Counted from the stretch's first letter, positions 41,472 to 51,616 are shown. The stretch: DNA of 64,000 nt from Nitrososphaerota archaeon (GCA_005877075.1 VBPX01000041.1:38312-102311), one strand, 5' to 3'. Translations and numbers: made by a program. Notes: generated by a model from the letters alone, not told the origin.

Positions 41472-41895
41472 AAGTCGTGCAGTATCCGCAAAAGGGGTAG
41501 AAGAGTTTAAGCCCTATATTACCAGGGCATTGCCCATATCTGCTAATTTAGTTTGTGCCGACAATACAGGAGCCAAAATATTAAGGATTGCTCAAGTCAC
41601 GCGTATCAAGGGTAGACATTCAAGAATGCCATCTGCTGCGGTAGGAGACTTTGTTAATGTTACTGTGAAAAAGGGAGCGGCAGAATTAAGAAAACAAATG
41701 TTTGGAGCTGTAATAATCAGACAAAAATACGCTATTAGGAGACTAAATGGTGTTCGATTATCATTTGAGGACAATGCAGCGGTACTGGTTACGCCTGAAG
41801 GAGAAATAAAGGGGACTGATATAAAAGGACCAGTTGCTGCTGAGGCAGCTGAAAAGTGGCCAAGAATAGCGAATCTTGCGTCTTTGATAATATGA
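41461..41895 (+). CDS. rpl14: Ribosomal protein L14
   Basis: LPISANLVCADNTGAKILRIAQV, VIIRQKYAIRRLNGVRLSFEDNAAVLV. Confidence 0.95.
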   Translation: MTSKSRAVSAKGVEEFKPYITRALPISANLVCADNTGAKILRIAQVTRIKGRHSRMPSAAVGDFVNVTVKKGAAELRKQMFGAVIIRQKYAIRRLNGVRLSFEDNAAVLVTPEGEIKGTDIKGPVAAEAAEKWPRIANLASLII

Positions 41896-41905
41896 GGAGA
41901 GATAG

Positions 41906-42328
41906 ATGTTTTATAAATTGATTTCAAAACATGCAAGAGAAAAATTTTTGGGTGCTAATGTTTCGGAAAGCCAGAGAGAACAGCATAAAAAGAGAAGTGT
42001 CAGGGTAATCAAGGGCGATACTGTTAGAATCGTAAGAGGAGAATATGCTGGAATTGAGGGAAAAGTTGAAAAGGTAAATACAGAAAGGTCAACATTATCT
42101 ATTGAAGGTGTACAGAGAGAAAAAATACGCGGAGGCAATGTTAAGGTACAAATCCACGCTTCAAATGTTCAAATTATTACGTTAAATACTGAGGATGATT
42201 ATCGTATGAAATCTAAAGAAAAAGAAAAAGAAAAAGTGAACGAAAAGAAAGAGAAATTAAAAAAAGGCAAAGAAATAAAAAAAGAACCTACAAAGAAAAA
42301 GGAATTGGTTAAAGTGGGATCAACTTAA
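41906..42328 (+). CDS. rpl24: Ribosomal protein L24 with lysine-rich tail
   Basis: KKRSVRVIKGDTVRIVRGEYAGIEGKVEKV; tail KEKEKEKVNEKKEKLKKGKEIKKEPTKKKE. Confidence 0.94.
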   Translation: MFYKLISKHAREKFLGANVSESQREQHKKRSVRVIKGDTVRIVRGEYAGIEGKVEKVNTERSTLSIEGVQREKIRGGNVKVQIHASNVQIITLNTEDDYRMKSKEKEKEKVNEKKEKLKKGKEIKKEPTKKKELVKVGST

Positions 42329-42330
42329 TT

Positions 42331-43050
42331 ATGGCAAAAAAAGGCGGCGATAAGAGATTAAAAAGACAGGTAGCTCCACGCTTTTGGAAAATTAATAGAA
42401 AAAGTTCAAGATTTATACTTAACACAATGCCAGGTCCACATACAAGAAAATTTTCTTATCCTATTGGTGTGGTGTTGCGCGATCTTTTACATTTATGTTC
42501 TAATATACGCGAAGTAAAAAGATCTTTAAATAAAGGTCTCATAAGCGTAGACGGTGAAATGATTCGACGTCCAAATTTTCCGGTCGGATTAATGGATACT
42601 GTAGAAATAAAACCTTCAAATGAATTTTACAGATTCGTACCTTCAAATGGAATTCCACTTTCTGCAATAAAAATAAAATCAGATGAAAAAAATTTAAAGT
42701 TGGAAAAGATAAAATCTAAGGTCACATCAAAGAAAAATCAATATCAATATGGTCTTCATGACGGAAGAACATTTCTAAGCGAAGAGTCTTATAGTGTCAA
42801 TGATACATGTTTGATTGAATTACCATCATTTGGAATCAAAAATTATGTACAACTGAAAGAAGGATGCAGTGTTATTGTTACTAGAGGAGAAAACGCTGGC
42901 AATATTGGGAAGGTTGAAGAAATTAAAACTGGATCGTTTTCATTGCCAAAACGCGTACTGGTTTCTATGGGTGAGAAAACTGTAGAATTACCTATTGATA
43001 TTGTCATGGCAATTGGTTTTGATTCGTCATTAATTCAGGTGAGCAAGTAG
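42331..43050 (+). CDS. rps4e: Ribosomal protein S4e
   Basis: KRLKRQVAPRFWKINRKSSRFILNTMPGPHTRKFSYPI. Confidence 0.95.
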   Translation: MAKKGGDKRLKRQVAPRFWKINRKSSRFILNTMPGPHTRKFSYPIGVVLRDLLHLCSNIREVKRSLNKGLISVDGEMIRRPNFPVGLMDTVEIKPSNEFYRFVPSNGIPLSAIKIKSDEKNLKLEKIKSKVTSKKNQYQYGLHDGRTFLSEESYSVNDTCLIELPSFGIKNYVQLKEGCSVIVTRGENAGNIGKVEEIKTGSFSLPKRVLVSMGEKTVELPIDIVMAIGFDSSLIQVSK

Positions 43051-43051
43051 A

Positions 43052-43561
43052 ATGAGTATGGCAAGCAATATGAAACAAATTAGTTTGGAAAAGGTGGTGA
43101 TAAACATTGGAGTCGGAAAGTCTGGAGAACCGTTAGAAAGAGCAAAGAATGCATTAGAAGAATTAACCTCAAGAAAACCTACTCAATGTAGCGCAAAAAA
43201 TAATGTAAGGGATTTTGGAATCCACAAAGGCGAACCAATAGGTGCAAAAGTTACACTAAGGAACACTGAGGCACTGGAGTTTACCAAAAGAATAATAGAA
43301 TCAAAGAGCAATAAATTGCAAAAGTCTTCCTTTGATAATTATGGAAATATTTCCATAGGAATCCGTGAACACATTGATATTCCTGGAGCAAAGTATAATC
43401 CCGACATTGGAATATTTGGTATGAACGTCTGTATATCTTTGTCAAGACCAGGTTATAGGATACTTAACAAGAGCAACCCTAGAAAGTTAGGCAAAAAACA
43501 TAGAATTTCAAAATATGAAGCTATTGAATTTTTTGAAAATTTGGGGGTTGAGATGGTTTAA
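43052..43561 (+). CDS. rpl5: Ribosomal protein L5
   Basis: [29 protein letters not shown]-like [22 protein letters not shown]. Confidence 0.94.
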   Translation: MSMASNMKQISLEKVVINIGVGKSGEPLERAKNALEELTSRKPTQCSAKNNVRDFGIHKGEPIGAKVTLRNTEALEFTKRIIESKSNKLQKSSFDNYGNISIGIREHIDIPGAKYNPDIGIFGMNVCISLSRPGYRILNKSNPRKLGKKHRISKYEAIEFFENLGVEMV

Positions 43562-43740
43562 TGCCAAAACCGAGAGAATATGAAGTCACAGGTAGGAAAC
43601 AACGCATACATGGAAAGGGGACACGCTGGTGCAAGAGATGTGGATGCTATTCTGGGCTTATACAGGCCTATGACATAATGCTCTGTAGACAATGTTTTAG
43701 GGAAGTAGCAATAAAATTAGGCTTTAGGAAATATGAATAG
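43561..43740 (+). CDS. rps14: Ribosomal protein S14 (59 aa, Zn-binding)
   Basis: [59 protein letters not shown]; missing from supplied ORF track. Confidence 0.93.
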   Translation: MPKPREYEVTGRKQRIHGKGTRWCKRCGCYSGLIQAYDIMLCRQCFREVAIKLGFRKYE

Positions 43741-43748
43741 AAAATCTA

Positions 43749-44150
43749 GTGAATGAGATGCCCGCATTAAATATCCTGTCAAATCTTTTTACGACTTTAT
43801 ATAATAATGAAATTAGAAGAAAAAAAGAATGCATAGTAAGTCCATCTTCAAGGTTTTCCAGTGAGGTACTGCGAGTAATGCAAAAACACAGATATATTGG
43901 AGAGTTTGAACAAGTAGATGATTCTAGAGCTGGCAAATTTAAAATACAATTGTTGGCAAAAATAAACAAATGTGGAATAATTACTCCAAAATTTAGTGTC
44001 AAGAAGAATGAGTACTTGAATTGGGAGAGACAATTTCTTCCGGCTTATAATATGGGAATCCTAATTGTTTCAACAAGTAAAGGTGTCCTGACTCATCATG
44101 AGGCGCAGGAAATGGGAATTGGCGGAGTACTGGTTGGGTATGTCTACTAA
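43749..44150 (+). CDS. rps8: Ribosomal protein S8 (start 43749 GTG or 43758 ATG)
   Basis: MQKHRYIGEFEQVDDSRAGKFKI...LGVLIVSTSKGVLTHHEA-type C-terminus. Confidence 0.94.
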   Translation: MNEMPALNILSNLFTTLYNNEIRRKKECIVSPSSRFSSEVLRVMQKHRYIGEFEQVDDSRAGKFKIQLLAKINKCGIITPKFSVKKNEYLNWERQFLPAYNMGILIVSTSKGVLTHHEAQEMGIGGVLVGYVY

Positions 44151-44676
44151 AGAAAATATCTCAACATTAGAAATACCCGAAGGCATTTCTGTATCAATGG
44201 TAGATAGAACAATATCAGTACAGGGTAAACTAGGTACGATAAAAAAAGATTTCACAAAACTTCCAGCCATACTAGTTATTGAAAATAATATTGTAAAGAT
44301 TCAGCCTTATGGCAAGCGAAGGAGAGACTTTGCTATTTCTAAAACTGCAAGGAGTATTATCACGAACATGATAAAAGGAGTCCAAAATGGGTACAAGTAT
44401 AAGATGAAAATAGTGTTTGCTCACTTTCCGATAACGGTCAAAGTGAAAGATGGCAAAGTGTATGTAGAGAACTTCTTCGGAGAAAGAAAGGCAAGAATTT
44501 CAAAAATAGTTGGGGATTCTACAAAAGTAACAGTTGAGGGTGACGACGTTGTAATTTCAGGGCCTCACCTTGAAGATGTATCTCAGACGGCTGCCAATAT
44601 CGAGCTATCGACAAGAGTTAAAAACAAGGATCAGCGAGTTTTTCTTGATGGAATATATGTATATTCCAGAGAATAG
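44140..44676 (+). CDS. rpl6: Ribosomal protein L6 (start likely ATG 44140, not the longer tracked ORF)
   Basis: MSTKENISTLEIPEGISVSMVDRTISVQGKLGTIKKDF; ATG overlaps S8 end. Confidence 0.93.
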   Translation: MSTKENISTLEIPEGISVSMVDRTISVQGKLGTIKKDFTKLPAILVIENNIVKIQPYGKRRRDFAISKTARSIITNMIKGVQNGYKYKMKIVFAHFPITVKVKDGKVYVENFFGERKARISKIVGDSTKVTVEGDDVVISGPHLEDVSQTAANIELSTRVKNKDQRVFLDGIYVYSRE

Positions 44677-44753
44677 GCGACACAAAACTGCACGTACAGC
44701 AAAAATTTTGGAATGACTTTTATATAGAATATTTGCGCAAGTGAGCAGTAACA

Positions 44754-45446
44754 GTGATAACAGTGATCCTTGCTGGCGGATTGGGAAAAAGACTCAGACC
44801 TCTAACGACTGATAGGCCAAAACCTATGATCGAAATTAAAGATACTCCCATTATTGAATGGCAAGTTAATTGGCTAAAAAAATTTGGAATAACAGATATT
44901 ATAATACTTGTAGGACATCTCAAGGAGAAAATAAAACACCATCTTGCTGACGGTAAGAAATTTGGAGTTAACATAAGCTACATAGAAGAACATATACCAC
45001 TTGGAACAGGAGGCGCCCTAAAGAACGCAAAAGATAAGATAATTCAAAATGGAAATAGAAATAGTGGATTTTTTGTAATTAATGGGGACATTTTGACTGA
45101 TTTGGATCCATTTACAATATCTGCAAAGGGATCAATGGCATTAGCACTAGTTCCTTTAAAAAGTACGTTTGGTATTGTAGAAACAAAAGGAGATCTTGTG
45201 TCTAAATTTGTGGAAAAACCATCTATCAATGATATGTGGGTTAATGCTGGAGTATACTACTTTTCGAATGAGATTTTTGACTATCTTCCAGATAAAGGAA
45301 ATATTGAGACCATCACTTTACCACTTTTGGTAGAGAAACAAAAATTAATGGCAAAAAAGTTCTCAAATAATTATTGGCGATCTATAGATTCTCATAAGGA
45401 TGTCGAAGAAGCGCCAAGAGAAATAGAACATATATTTAGAAAATGA
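44754..45446 (+). CDS. Sugar-1-phosphate nucleotidyltransferase
   Basis: ILAGGLGKRLRPLTTDRPKPMIEI. Confidence 0.9.
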   Translation: MITVILAGGLGKRLRPLTTDRPKPMIEIKDTPIIEWQVNWLKKFGITDIIILVGHLKEKIKHHLADGKKFGVNISYIEEHIPLGTGGALKNAKDKIIQNGNRNSGFFVINGDILTDLDPFTISAKGSMALALVPLKSTFGIVETKGDLVSKFVEKPSINDMWVNAGVYYFSNEIFDYLPDKGNIETITLPLLVEKQKLMAKKFSNNYWRSIDSHKDVEEAPREIEHIFRK

Positions 45447-46444
45447 CAGATCGGCGGGCTAAAATTGGTTATAATCCAAGTAGCTTATTTATTGCTCAAG
45501 ATATTTTGAAGTTTGGCAAGTTGCTTGATACCATCCCTAATGTTGATTCGATATGGATCCCTGAATCCTGGGGACGCGAAGCTTTTGTCATGCTTGGTGC
45601 AATATCTACTTTAACTCGAAGAATAAAACTTGGAACTTCAATTGTAAGCATTTTTTCCAGATCACCTGCGACTGCCGCAATGGCGGCCTCAACTTTAGAC
45701 AATATTTCTTCAAATCGTGCAATAATTGGTCTCGGGGCAAGTACTCCGACCCTAGCTGAAAATTGGCATGGAATCAAGTTTGAACATCCATTACAGCGCA
45801 TGAAAGAATATGTAACTTGTTTTAACATTATCGCCAGCGGAGAAAAGATAGACTATAATGGAAAATTTTTCAAGTTGAAAAATATGAAGATAATGTATCA
45901 ATCTTCAAGAAAGAAGATCCCTGTTTTCCTTGGCGCAGTAAATTCAGGAATGATTAAACTTGCAACAGAAATAGCTGATGGTACAATACTATACCTTCGT
46001 CCATTTAATGAGCTAGGAAATACGATAAAACTTATCAAATCATTAACATCAAAAAAACCCAAAGGTTTTGAGATTTGTTCTGTTTTTATTACTGCTGTCT
46101 CAAATAAATATCCTGATTTAGCCCGTGAGAGGGTTGCAAAAACATTAGCGTTTTATGTCGCGGTAGGTAACTATTATAACGAATTTTTATCATCGCATGG
46201 TTATGAAAATGAAGTTAAGCAAATAACAATTGAGTACCAAAAACATGGAGTTCAAAATATCGCAAAACTAGTAACAGATTCCATGCTTGATTCATTATCT
46301 ATCTATGGCACTGTTGATGATTGCATTAAATCTCTGAAACGGTTCCTTACCTGCGGAATCTCACTCCCAATACTACAGGTTAACCCGGTCAAAGATAGCG
46401 AGCAGTCAATAAAAGATTCTCTTGTTTTGGCAGAAATTGTCTAG
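45443..46444 (+). CDS. LLM-class (F420-dependent type) oxidoreductase
   Basis: WIPESWGREAFVMLGAISTLTRRIKLGTSIVSIFSRSPATAAMAASTLD. Confidence 0.87.
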   Translation: MTDRRAKIGYNPSSLFIAQDILKFGKLLDTIPNVDSIWIPESWGREAFVMLGAISTLTRRIKLGTSIVSIFSRSPATAAMAASTLDNISSNRAIIGLGASTPTLAENWHGIKFEHPLQRMKEYVTCFNIIASGEKIDYNGKFFKLKNMKIMYQSSRKKIPVFLGAVNSGMIKLATEIADGTILYLRPFNELGNTIKLIKSLTSKKPKGFEICSVFITAVSNKYPDLARERVAKTLAFYVAVGNYYNEFLSSHGYENEVKQITIEYQKHGVQNIAKLVTDSMLDSLSIYGTVDDCIKSLKRFLTCGISLPILQVNPVKDSEQSIKDSLVLAEIV

Positions 46445-47534
46445 AATAGCAATAGTTGATCAGTCCACTTCAGAATTTACTAAAGACACTTCATTATCGG
46501 TTCCAGAGTTGGCCTGTGATCCCTGCAGAAAGATATTAGAACATCATAAAGATTGTTCAATTGAAATTGATGCACTAATTCTATCCACAACTTCTGACAT
46601 CCAATATGGTTCAACAATTATTTCAGAGTACCTGGGAATCAAGCCGACAATTTCTCAAAGATTAGATAATTTATGTAATTCTGGTACTAATGCAATTGTT
46701 TCTGGATACTCATTGATAAAATCGGGCTTATGCAAGACTGTCTTGGTTGTTGGCGCTGATATAAGGGAAACTAAAGGAACCCAATTAGTATGGGATATTT
46801 CCAGAGGTGGTTTTACAGCTCCCATTTACTGGGCTTCACTATTTGCCAAAATGCACATGCGAAAGTACGGTACTACTGAAGAACAAATGGCTTCTGTTGC
46901 AGTAAAGAATCGAAAAAATGCCTGCCTAAATCAAAATGCACTTTTTAGGAAAAAGATATCAATTAATGATGTCATGAGTTCCAAAAAACTGGTCGGACCT
47001 ATCAAGACATTAGATTGTTCATATATCTGCAATGGCGCATCGGCGATTTTACTTACTGCTGAAAATGAGGCCAAAAATTATACAGATCGCCCAGTATGGA
47101 TTGAAGGAATTGGAAGTTCAACTGAAGCTGCAAGTTTTAGCAGCGTTAGTTCGGATCTCTCATCCATACAATCAACAAAAAAGGCATCAAATATGGCATA
47201 TTCAATGACAAAGATTGAGCCCAAACAGATAGACATTGTGGAACTTCATGATGCGTTTACGATCATGGAAATTCTGGCTTATGAAGATCTAGGTTTTTGC
47301 GAAAAAGGCAAAGGAGGAAAGTTTGTTTCACAAAATAACATATCGATTAATCCTCGTGGAGGATTAATAGGTACCGGTCATCCGCTTGGTGCCACCGGTG
47401 TGGCTCAAACTGTGGAAATCTGTGAACAATTAAAAGGAATAGCTGGAAAAAGACAGATCAAAGGTTGCAAGAGGGGATTGGTGCATAATATGTCTGCGGC
47501 AGGGTCCTCTTCTTTAGTTCTTATTCTTTCGTGA
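46437..47534 (+). CDS. Thiolase-family acyltransferase (start likely TTG 46437)
   Basis: CNSGTNAIVSGYSLI, HDAFTIMEI, NPRGGLIGTGHPLGATG. Confidence 0.88.
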   Translation: MSRIAIVDQSTSEFTKDTSLSVPELACDPCRKILEHHKDCSIEIDALILSTTSDIQYGSTIISEYLGIKPTISQRLDNLCNSGTNAIVSGYSLIKSGLCKTVLVVGADIRETKGTQLVWDISRGGFTAPIYWASLFAKMHMRKYGTTEEQMASVAVKNRKNACLNQNALFRKKISINDVMSSKKLVGPIKTLDCSYICNGASAILLTAENEAKNYTDRPVWIEGIGSSTEAASFSSVSSDLSSIQSTKKASNMAYSMTKIEPKQIDIVELHDAFTIMEILAYEDLGFCEKGKGGKFVSQNNISINPRGGLIGTGHPLGATGVAQTVEICEQLKGIAGKRQIKGCKRGLVHNMSAAGSSSLVLILS

Positions 47535-47745
47535 AAAACTAAAGGCGAGATCAATTACCAATATTAAAGTACGTTAAAGTATATGATTGGCGATCAGGAA
47601 ATTGTATTGAACTAACGAATATATTCAAATTAACATCGACCGTTTGATTGGAACCTAAAGTTTTAGATTTTGGACAAATGTGACTGCCAAGTCAATTGTA
47701 ATTCGGTATTGATCACTTTAAGTATGGTAACCCTTTTAGAATTAC

Positions 47746-48078
47746 ATGAAAGAATTCCTTGATTTCTTGAGAAAGGGAAAATTCAGAGTACCAACATGTA
47801 ATAATTGTAATGCAAAGATATGGCCACCTTCAAATATCTGTAAAGAGTGTTTCTCAAGAGAAATCAGAATGTCAAAATTAGATCCAGAAGGTCAATTGAT
47901 CGAATTTTCAGAATCATTTATTGATAAGAATAAAAATTTAGGATTGGTTGAAATTTCAGGAATCAGAGTTATTGGTATCATAAATGATGGAAATGTGAAT
48001 CAAGGTAGCATTGTCAAGTTGAGCAAATGTGGACTTGATATAAATAATTCACCCTATTATGAATTCACACCTACTTGA
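47746..48078 (+). CDS. DUF35-type Zn-ribbon/OB-fold acyl-CoA-associated protein
   Basis: FRVPTCNNCNAKIWPPSNICKECF; follows thiolase. Confidence 0.87.
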   Translation: MKEFLDFLRKGKFRVPTCNNCNAKIWPPSNICKECFSREIRMSKLDPEGQLIEFSESFIDKNKNLGLVEISGIRVIGIINDGNVNQGSIVKLSKCGLDINNSPYYEFTPT

Positions 48079-48130
48079 CGCTGGCACTAAAGGATTTAAT
48101 TATTCAAATAACATAAGGAAAATTAGCAAA

Positions 48131-48490
48131 ATGTCGTACGATAGATTTGTTGACGATAGACTCCTCACGAGTAGAGACGTACTTAACAAGAAGCAGATTA
48201 AGATGAAACTTATTGATATTGATGAATCTGCTAGGGATTTTTCACAGAGATTCGGTAATAGAATATTGGTTAGAAAGGTCTTGTTGACAATAAAACAAAC
48301 TGACACTGAGGAGATCGAGGAGAAAGAATTAGATGTTGAAGAATTAGAGAAAAGAGTTATGAAAGAAAGGCTATTTTCTTCCTCAAATAGATGGATTTCA
48401 AAACATGAAATCAAGAATGGATATATCGTGGCTTCCAAACATCTAGATCTATTAGCTAGTGCAATAGCCTTGGATATTATACAATTTTGA
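48131..48490 (+). CDS. Hypothetical protein
   Basis: MSYDRFVDDRLLTSRDVLNKKQIKMKLIDIDES...; better start than tracked 48059. Confidence 0.6.
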   Translation: MSYDRFVDDRLLTSRDVLNKKQIKMKLIDIDESARDFSQRFGNRILVRKVLLTIKQTDTEEIEEKELDVEELEKRVMKERLFSSSNRWISKHEIKNGYIVASKHLDLLASAIALDIIQF

Positions 48491-48667
48491 AAATTAAACT
48501 TATTTTTCTATTGGATAAATCGTTGGAACAATTTTGTGCCATTTGATCATTAATTAACATATTGCAGAATTTGAATTATGCAATATTGTTTTGATATGCA
48601 AACTAGGAACATAAATTATTATACTAAATAACACGTGTTGCTTTATTAATATCGATATCAAAAAAAG

Positions 48668-48770
48668 CGCCGCTGATCAGACTTGAACTGATGGCCCACT
48701 GGTTAACAGCCAGTTAAGCTCCAAAGAAACTAGTCTTTGAATTTGCTCTACCATGCTGAGCTACAGCGGC
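48668..48770 (-). tRNA. tRNA-Asn (GTT) with about 29-nt intron before the anticodon stem
   Basis: GCCGCTG/CAGCGGC acceptor, D stem GCTC/GAGC, anticodon arm ACTGG-CTGTTAA-CCAGT, T arm ATCAG-TTCAAGT-CTGAT; insertion AATTCAAAGACTAGTTTCTTTGGAGCTTA. Confidence 0.9.
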
Positions 48771-48879
48771 GCATATTTTACAGAAATTATTACTTCAAAT
48801 AAATGTTATGTTATTGTGCTACTATATTTACAATGTTTCTAAATTCGAATTTTGAAATAAAGAGTTTTGTTTGCAAAAA

Positions 48880-49275
48880 CTATTTTTTTCTGGTAATGAA
48901 TACTTTTACAATGCCCAATGCAACCAGTAAAATTCCTAGTCCTGTGGTCCCATATACTGTAGAACTTTTACTTCCATCGTCATGAACCATGCCTTGGGCA
49001 GCCAAACCAACCATTCCAGCTATGATCAATCCGCCGTTAATAATGAGGAGTACAACTACCAAGGTAGATCTCTCTTTCATCGAAATTGCAAAAGCAATTA
49101 TCGACAAAATTACTGCACCTCCACCTAAACCTCCACCCCTAATTGCTTCATTCAATTGTAGAAATCCACTCTTCCCATCATTAGAAGCCATTTTTGATGA
49201 TATGACGTCTGCCCCATAGATTATTAGTAAAGCAAGAGAAATGAACAACAAGATAATGGAAATTTTTGTCCTCAT
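48880..49275 (-). CDS. Hypothetical membrane protein
   Basis: Four hydrophobic segments, intact ORF. Confidence 0.6.
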   Translation of the reverse strand: MRTKISIILLFISLALLIIYGADVISSKMASNDGKSGFLQLNEAIRGGGLGGGAVILSIIAFAISMKERSTLVVVLLIINGGLIIAGMVGLAAQGMVHDDGSKSSTVYGTTGLGILLVALGIVKVFITRKK

Positions 49276-49552
49276 TACCTAGTTGATAGATTCAAATTAT
49301 TAATAAACTTATTTTGATGGTGAGTTCTTTCAGGTTCACGGGCCTGATTTGCAAGTTGGATGAACATAATCTAACGGGCAAGAAAATTCTGGATACGGAC
49401 TTCTGTAAAATCGAATATTTCTCAGGATTTGACGCAGGAAAATATTGAAATTTTTAGTCGTGTTTTTCCATAACAGTCAAAAAAGAATTTCAGTACATAC
49501 TAAGAAAGTAATCAGGCTAATGTACAAATAATGCAATACTAAACTATTTCTA

Positions 49553-50908
49553 TTGAATAGTAATAATCTTGACAAGAAATATGTCTGGCATCCATACACT
49601 CAGATGAAATTATGGAACAATTTAGAAAATATTGTAATAAAGTCAGGTAAAGGATTTAGTTTAATCGACAGCAAAGGAAGAAGGTATCTTGATGGCATTA
49701 GTAACATGTGGTGTAATGTGTGGGGACATGATAGGACTGAAATAATTGATGCCATGAAGCAACAACTAGATATTCTTCCTCATTCCTCGCTATTTGGTCT
49801 TGTCAATGGTCCGTCCGTGAATTTGGCAGGACGTTTGACAAGTATTGCTAAAGGAATGAGTAAGGTTTTTTTTACAGATAATGGGTCAACTGCAATTGAA
49901 GCAGCACTAAAAATTGCAACACAGTACTGGAATAATGTAGGGAAAACACAGAAAAAAAAATTCATTTGTTTAAAGAATGGTTATCATGGCGATACTATAG
50001 GCTGTATGTCTGTGGGATATGTTGATGGTTACTTTTCCCCATACAAATCGCTCTTGGTCAAAACAATAAAAGTAGACTCGCCTACAATAAGACATGAGAA
50101 ATTTGGACGTCAATGCTTTGAACAATATATCGAAAAAATTGATAAAATTCTAAAAAAACTATCGTCAAAGATATCAGGTTTTGTTATGGAAAGTGGAGCC
50201 CAAATTGCAGGAGGAGTTAATATCTATCCGAATAATTTTCAAAAGGAGATTAGTAAACTTTGCAAAAAATATGACATACTTTTGATATTGGATGAAATTG
50301 CTACTGGTTTTGGAAGGCTTGGAAATATGATAGAATATGAGGCTCAAGATTCTGAACCGGACATGGTGTGCTTTGCAAAAGCATTAACTGGAGGATATTT
50401 CCCATTGGCAGTAACACTAACAACAAGTCACATTTTCAAAGAATTTCTAGGAGAATATTGGGACAAAAAGCAACTCTTTCACGGTCACACTTTTACTGGA
50501 CATCCTGTTGGATGTATTGCAGCATTGACTAACTTAGACCTATATCAGAAACTGGACCTTATCAAGAAAATAAGGCATAATGCATCAGTTCTGAATCGTC
50601 TTTTGGAAAAATTTGCAGAATTTGATATTTGTTACGATATTAGACAAAAGGGGCTACTTTGCGGAATCGACCTAAGAAAAGGTAGAGACCCTATTAGGAT
50701 GATAGATAATGTTCCAATAGGACAATATATTGCAGGGGAATCGTTGAAAGAAGGAGTATACCTTAGAACTCTTGGAAATATTATTACCATAATTCCGCCA
50801 CTGGCAATCGGACAGGATGATCTTAAAAAGATAGTTGATGTGGAGTTCGGAATTGTAGATAAAATACAGAAAAAATTAAATCGTTTTAGTAAAGATAAGT
50901 TTGTCTAA
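49553..50908 (+). CDS. bioA: Adenosylmethionine-8-amino-7-oxononanoate aminotransferase (TTG start)
   Basis: KYVWHPYTQM, NMWCNVWGHDR, LILDEIATGFGRLG, HGHTFTGHPVG. Confidence 0.93.
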   Translation: MNSNNLDKKYVWHPYTQMKLWNNLENIVIKSGKGFSLIDSKGRRYLDGISNMWCNVWGHDRTEIIDAMKQQLDILPHSSLFGLVNGPSVNLAGRLTSIAKGMSKVFFTDNGSTAIEAALKIATQYWNNVGKTQKKKFICLKNGYHGDTIGCMSVGYVDGYFSPYKSLLVKTIKVDSPTIRHEKFGRQCFEQYIEKIDKILKKLSSKISGFVMESGAQIAGGVNIYPNNFQKEISKLCKKYDILLILDEIATGFGRLGNMIEYEAQDSEPDMVCFAKALTGGYFPLAVTLTTSHIFKEFLGEYWDKKQLFHGHTFTGHPVGCIAALTNLDLYQKLDLIKKIRHNASVLNRLLEKFAEFDICYDIRQKGLLCGIDLRKGRDPIRMIDNVPIGQYIAGESLKEGVYLRTLGNIITIIPPLAIGQDDLKKIVDVEFGIVDKIQKKLNRFSKDKFV

Positions 50909-51495
50909 ATCATACGAATGTGGTTATACAGAGTCGCTTTGGATATTCCCAGGTTTTTGGCAATTTTATTTCTTGGTATGTTCTGAGATAACATTTTGAT
51001 TAATGTATCTTTATCAAGAATTTTTTTCGGACGGCCAATATTTTTGCCAGAAATTTTTGCCCTTACCATTCCGTCTTTTGTTCGTTGAATCAACATTTCT
51101 CTTTCTCTTTCTGCCACCCATGTTAATATTCCAATCATCAATTTTCTAACACTTGGGTCAGTGGTTTGAAGAAAAAGCTCTTTTGGCGAACAAGATACCA
51201 AAGGGGAAAATTCTTCAATTGATTTTATCGCGTCAAGTGTTTCCCAAAATGTTCTGCCTACCCTTGATAGTTCATAAACTAGTACAGAATCAACTTTATC
51301 TGTTCTGACTAGATCCATCATCTCACTAAATGCAGGTCTATTCACTGCAGGAATTTTTCCACTTACTGCAGAATCTTCGAAAAAATCAAGAATTTTATAG
51401 TCATTATCTCCTGCCCATTTTTCTATTACAACTTTCTGGTTTAGTACTGTCTGCTCATCAGTACTAACTCGTAAATATCCAAACGAATATTTCAT
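50905..51495 (-). CDS. Serine recombinase (resolvase/invertase family) with C-terminal HTH
   Basis: FGYLRVSTDEQ catalytic Ser region, YELSRVGR, AEREREMLIQRTKDGM, GRPKKILDKDTLIKMLSQNIPRNKIAKNLGISKATLYNHI. Confidence 0.92.
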   Translation of the reverse strand: MKYSFGYLRVSTDEQTVLNQKVVIEKWAGDNDYKILDFFEDSAVSGKIPAVNRPAFSEMMDLVRTDKVDSVLVYELSRVGRTFWETLDAIKSIEEFSPLVSCSPKELFLQTTDPSVRKLMIGILTWVAEREREMLIQRTKDGMVRAKISGKNIGRPKKILDKDTLIKMLSQNIPRNKIAKNLGISKATLYNHIRMI

Positions 51496-51616
51496 TTACA
51501 TATATTTTTCTGAAATGTTGATAATCCTGTGGGTCAAAAAAGATACATACAGTCGAAAAAAGGTATCACATTTTTTGCACTAAATAAAAGTAAAAAAATG
51601 CATGTTATTTTATATT

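Noticed and set aside
48668-48770. tRNA-Asn as a pseudogene because of its long D/anticodon spacer
   Set aside because: All arms pair perfectly after removing a BHB-compatible insertion.
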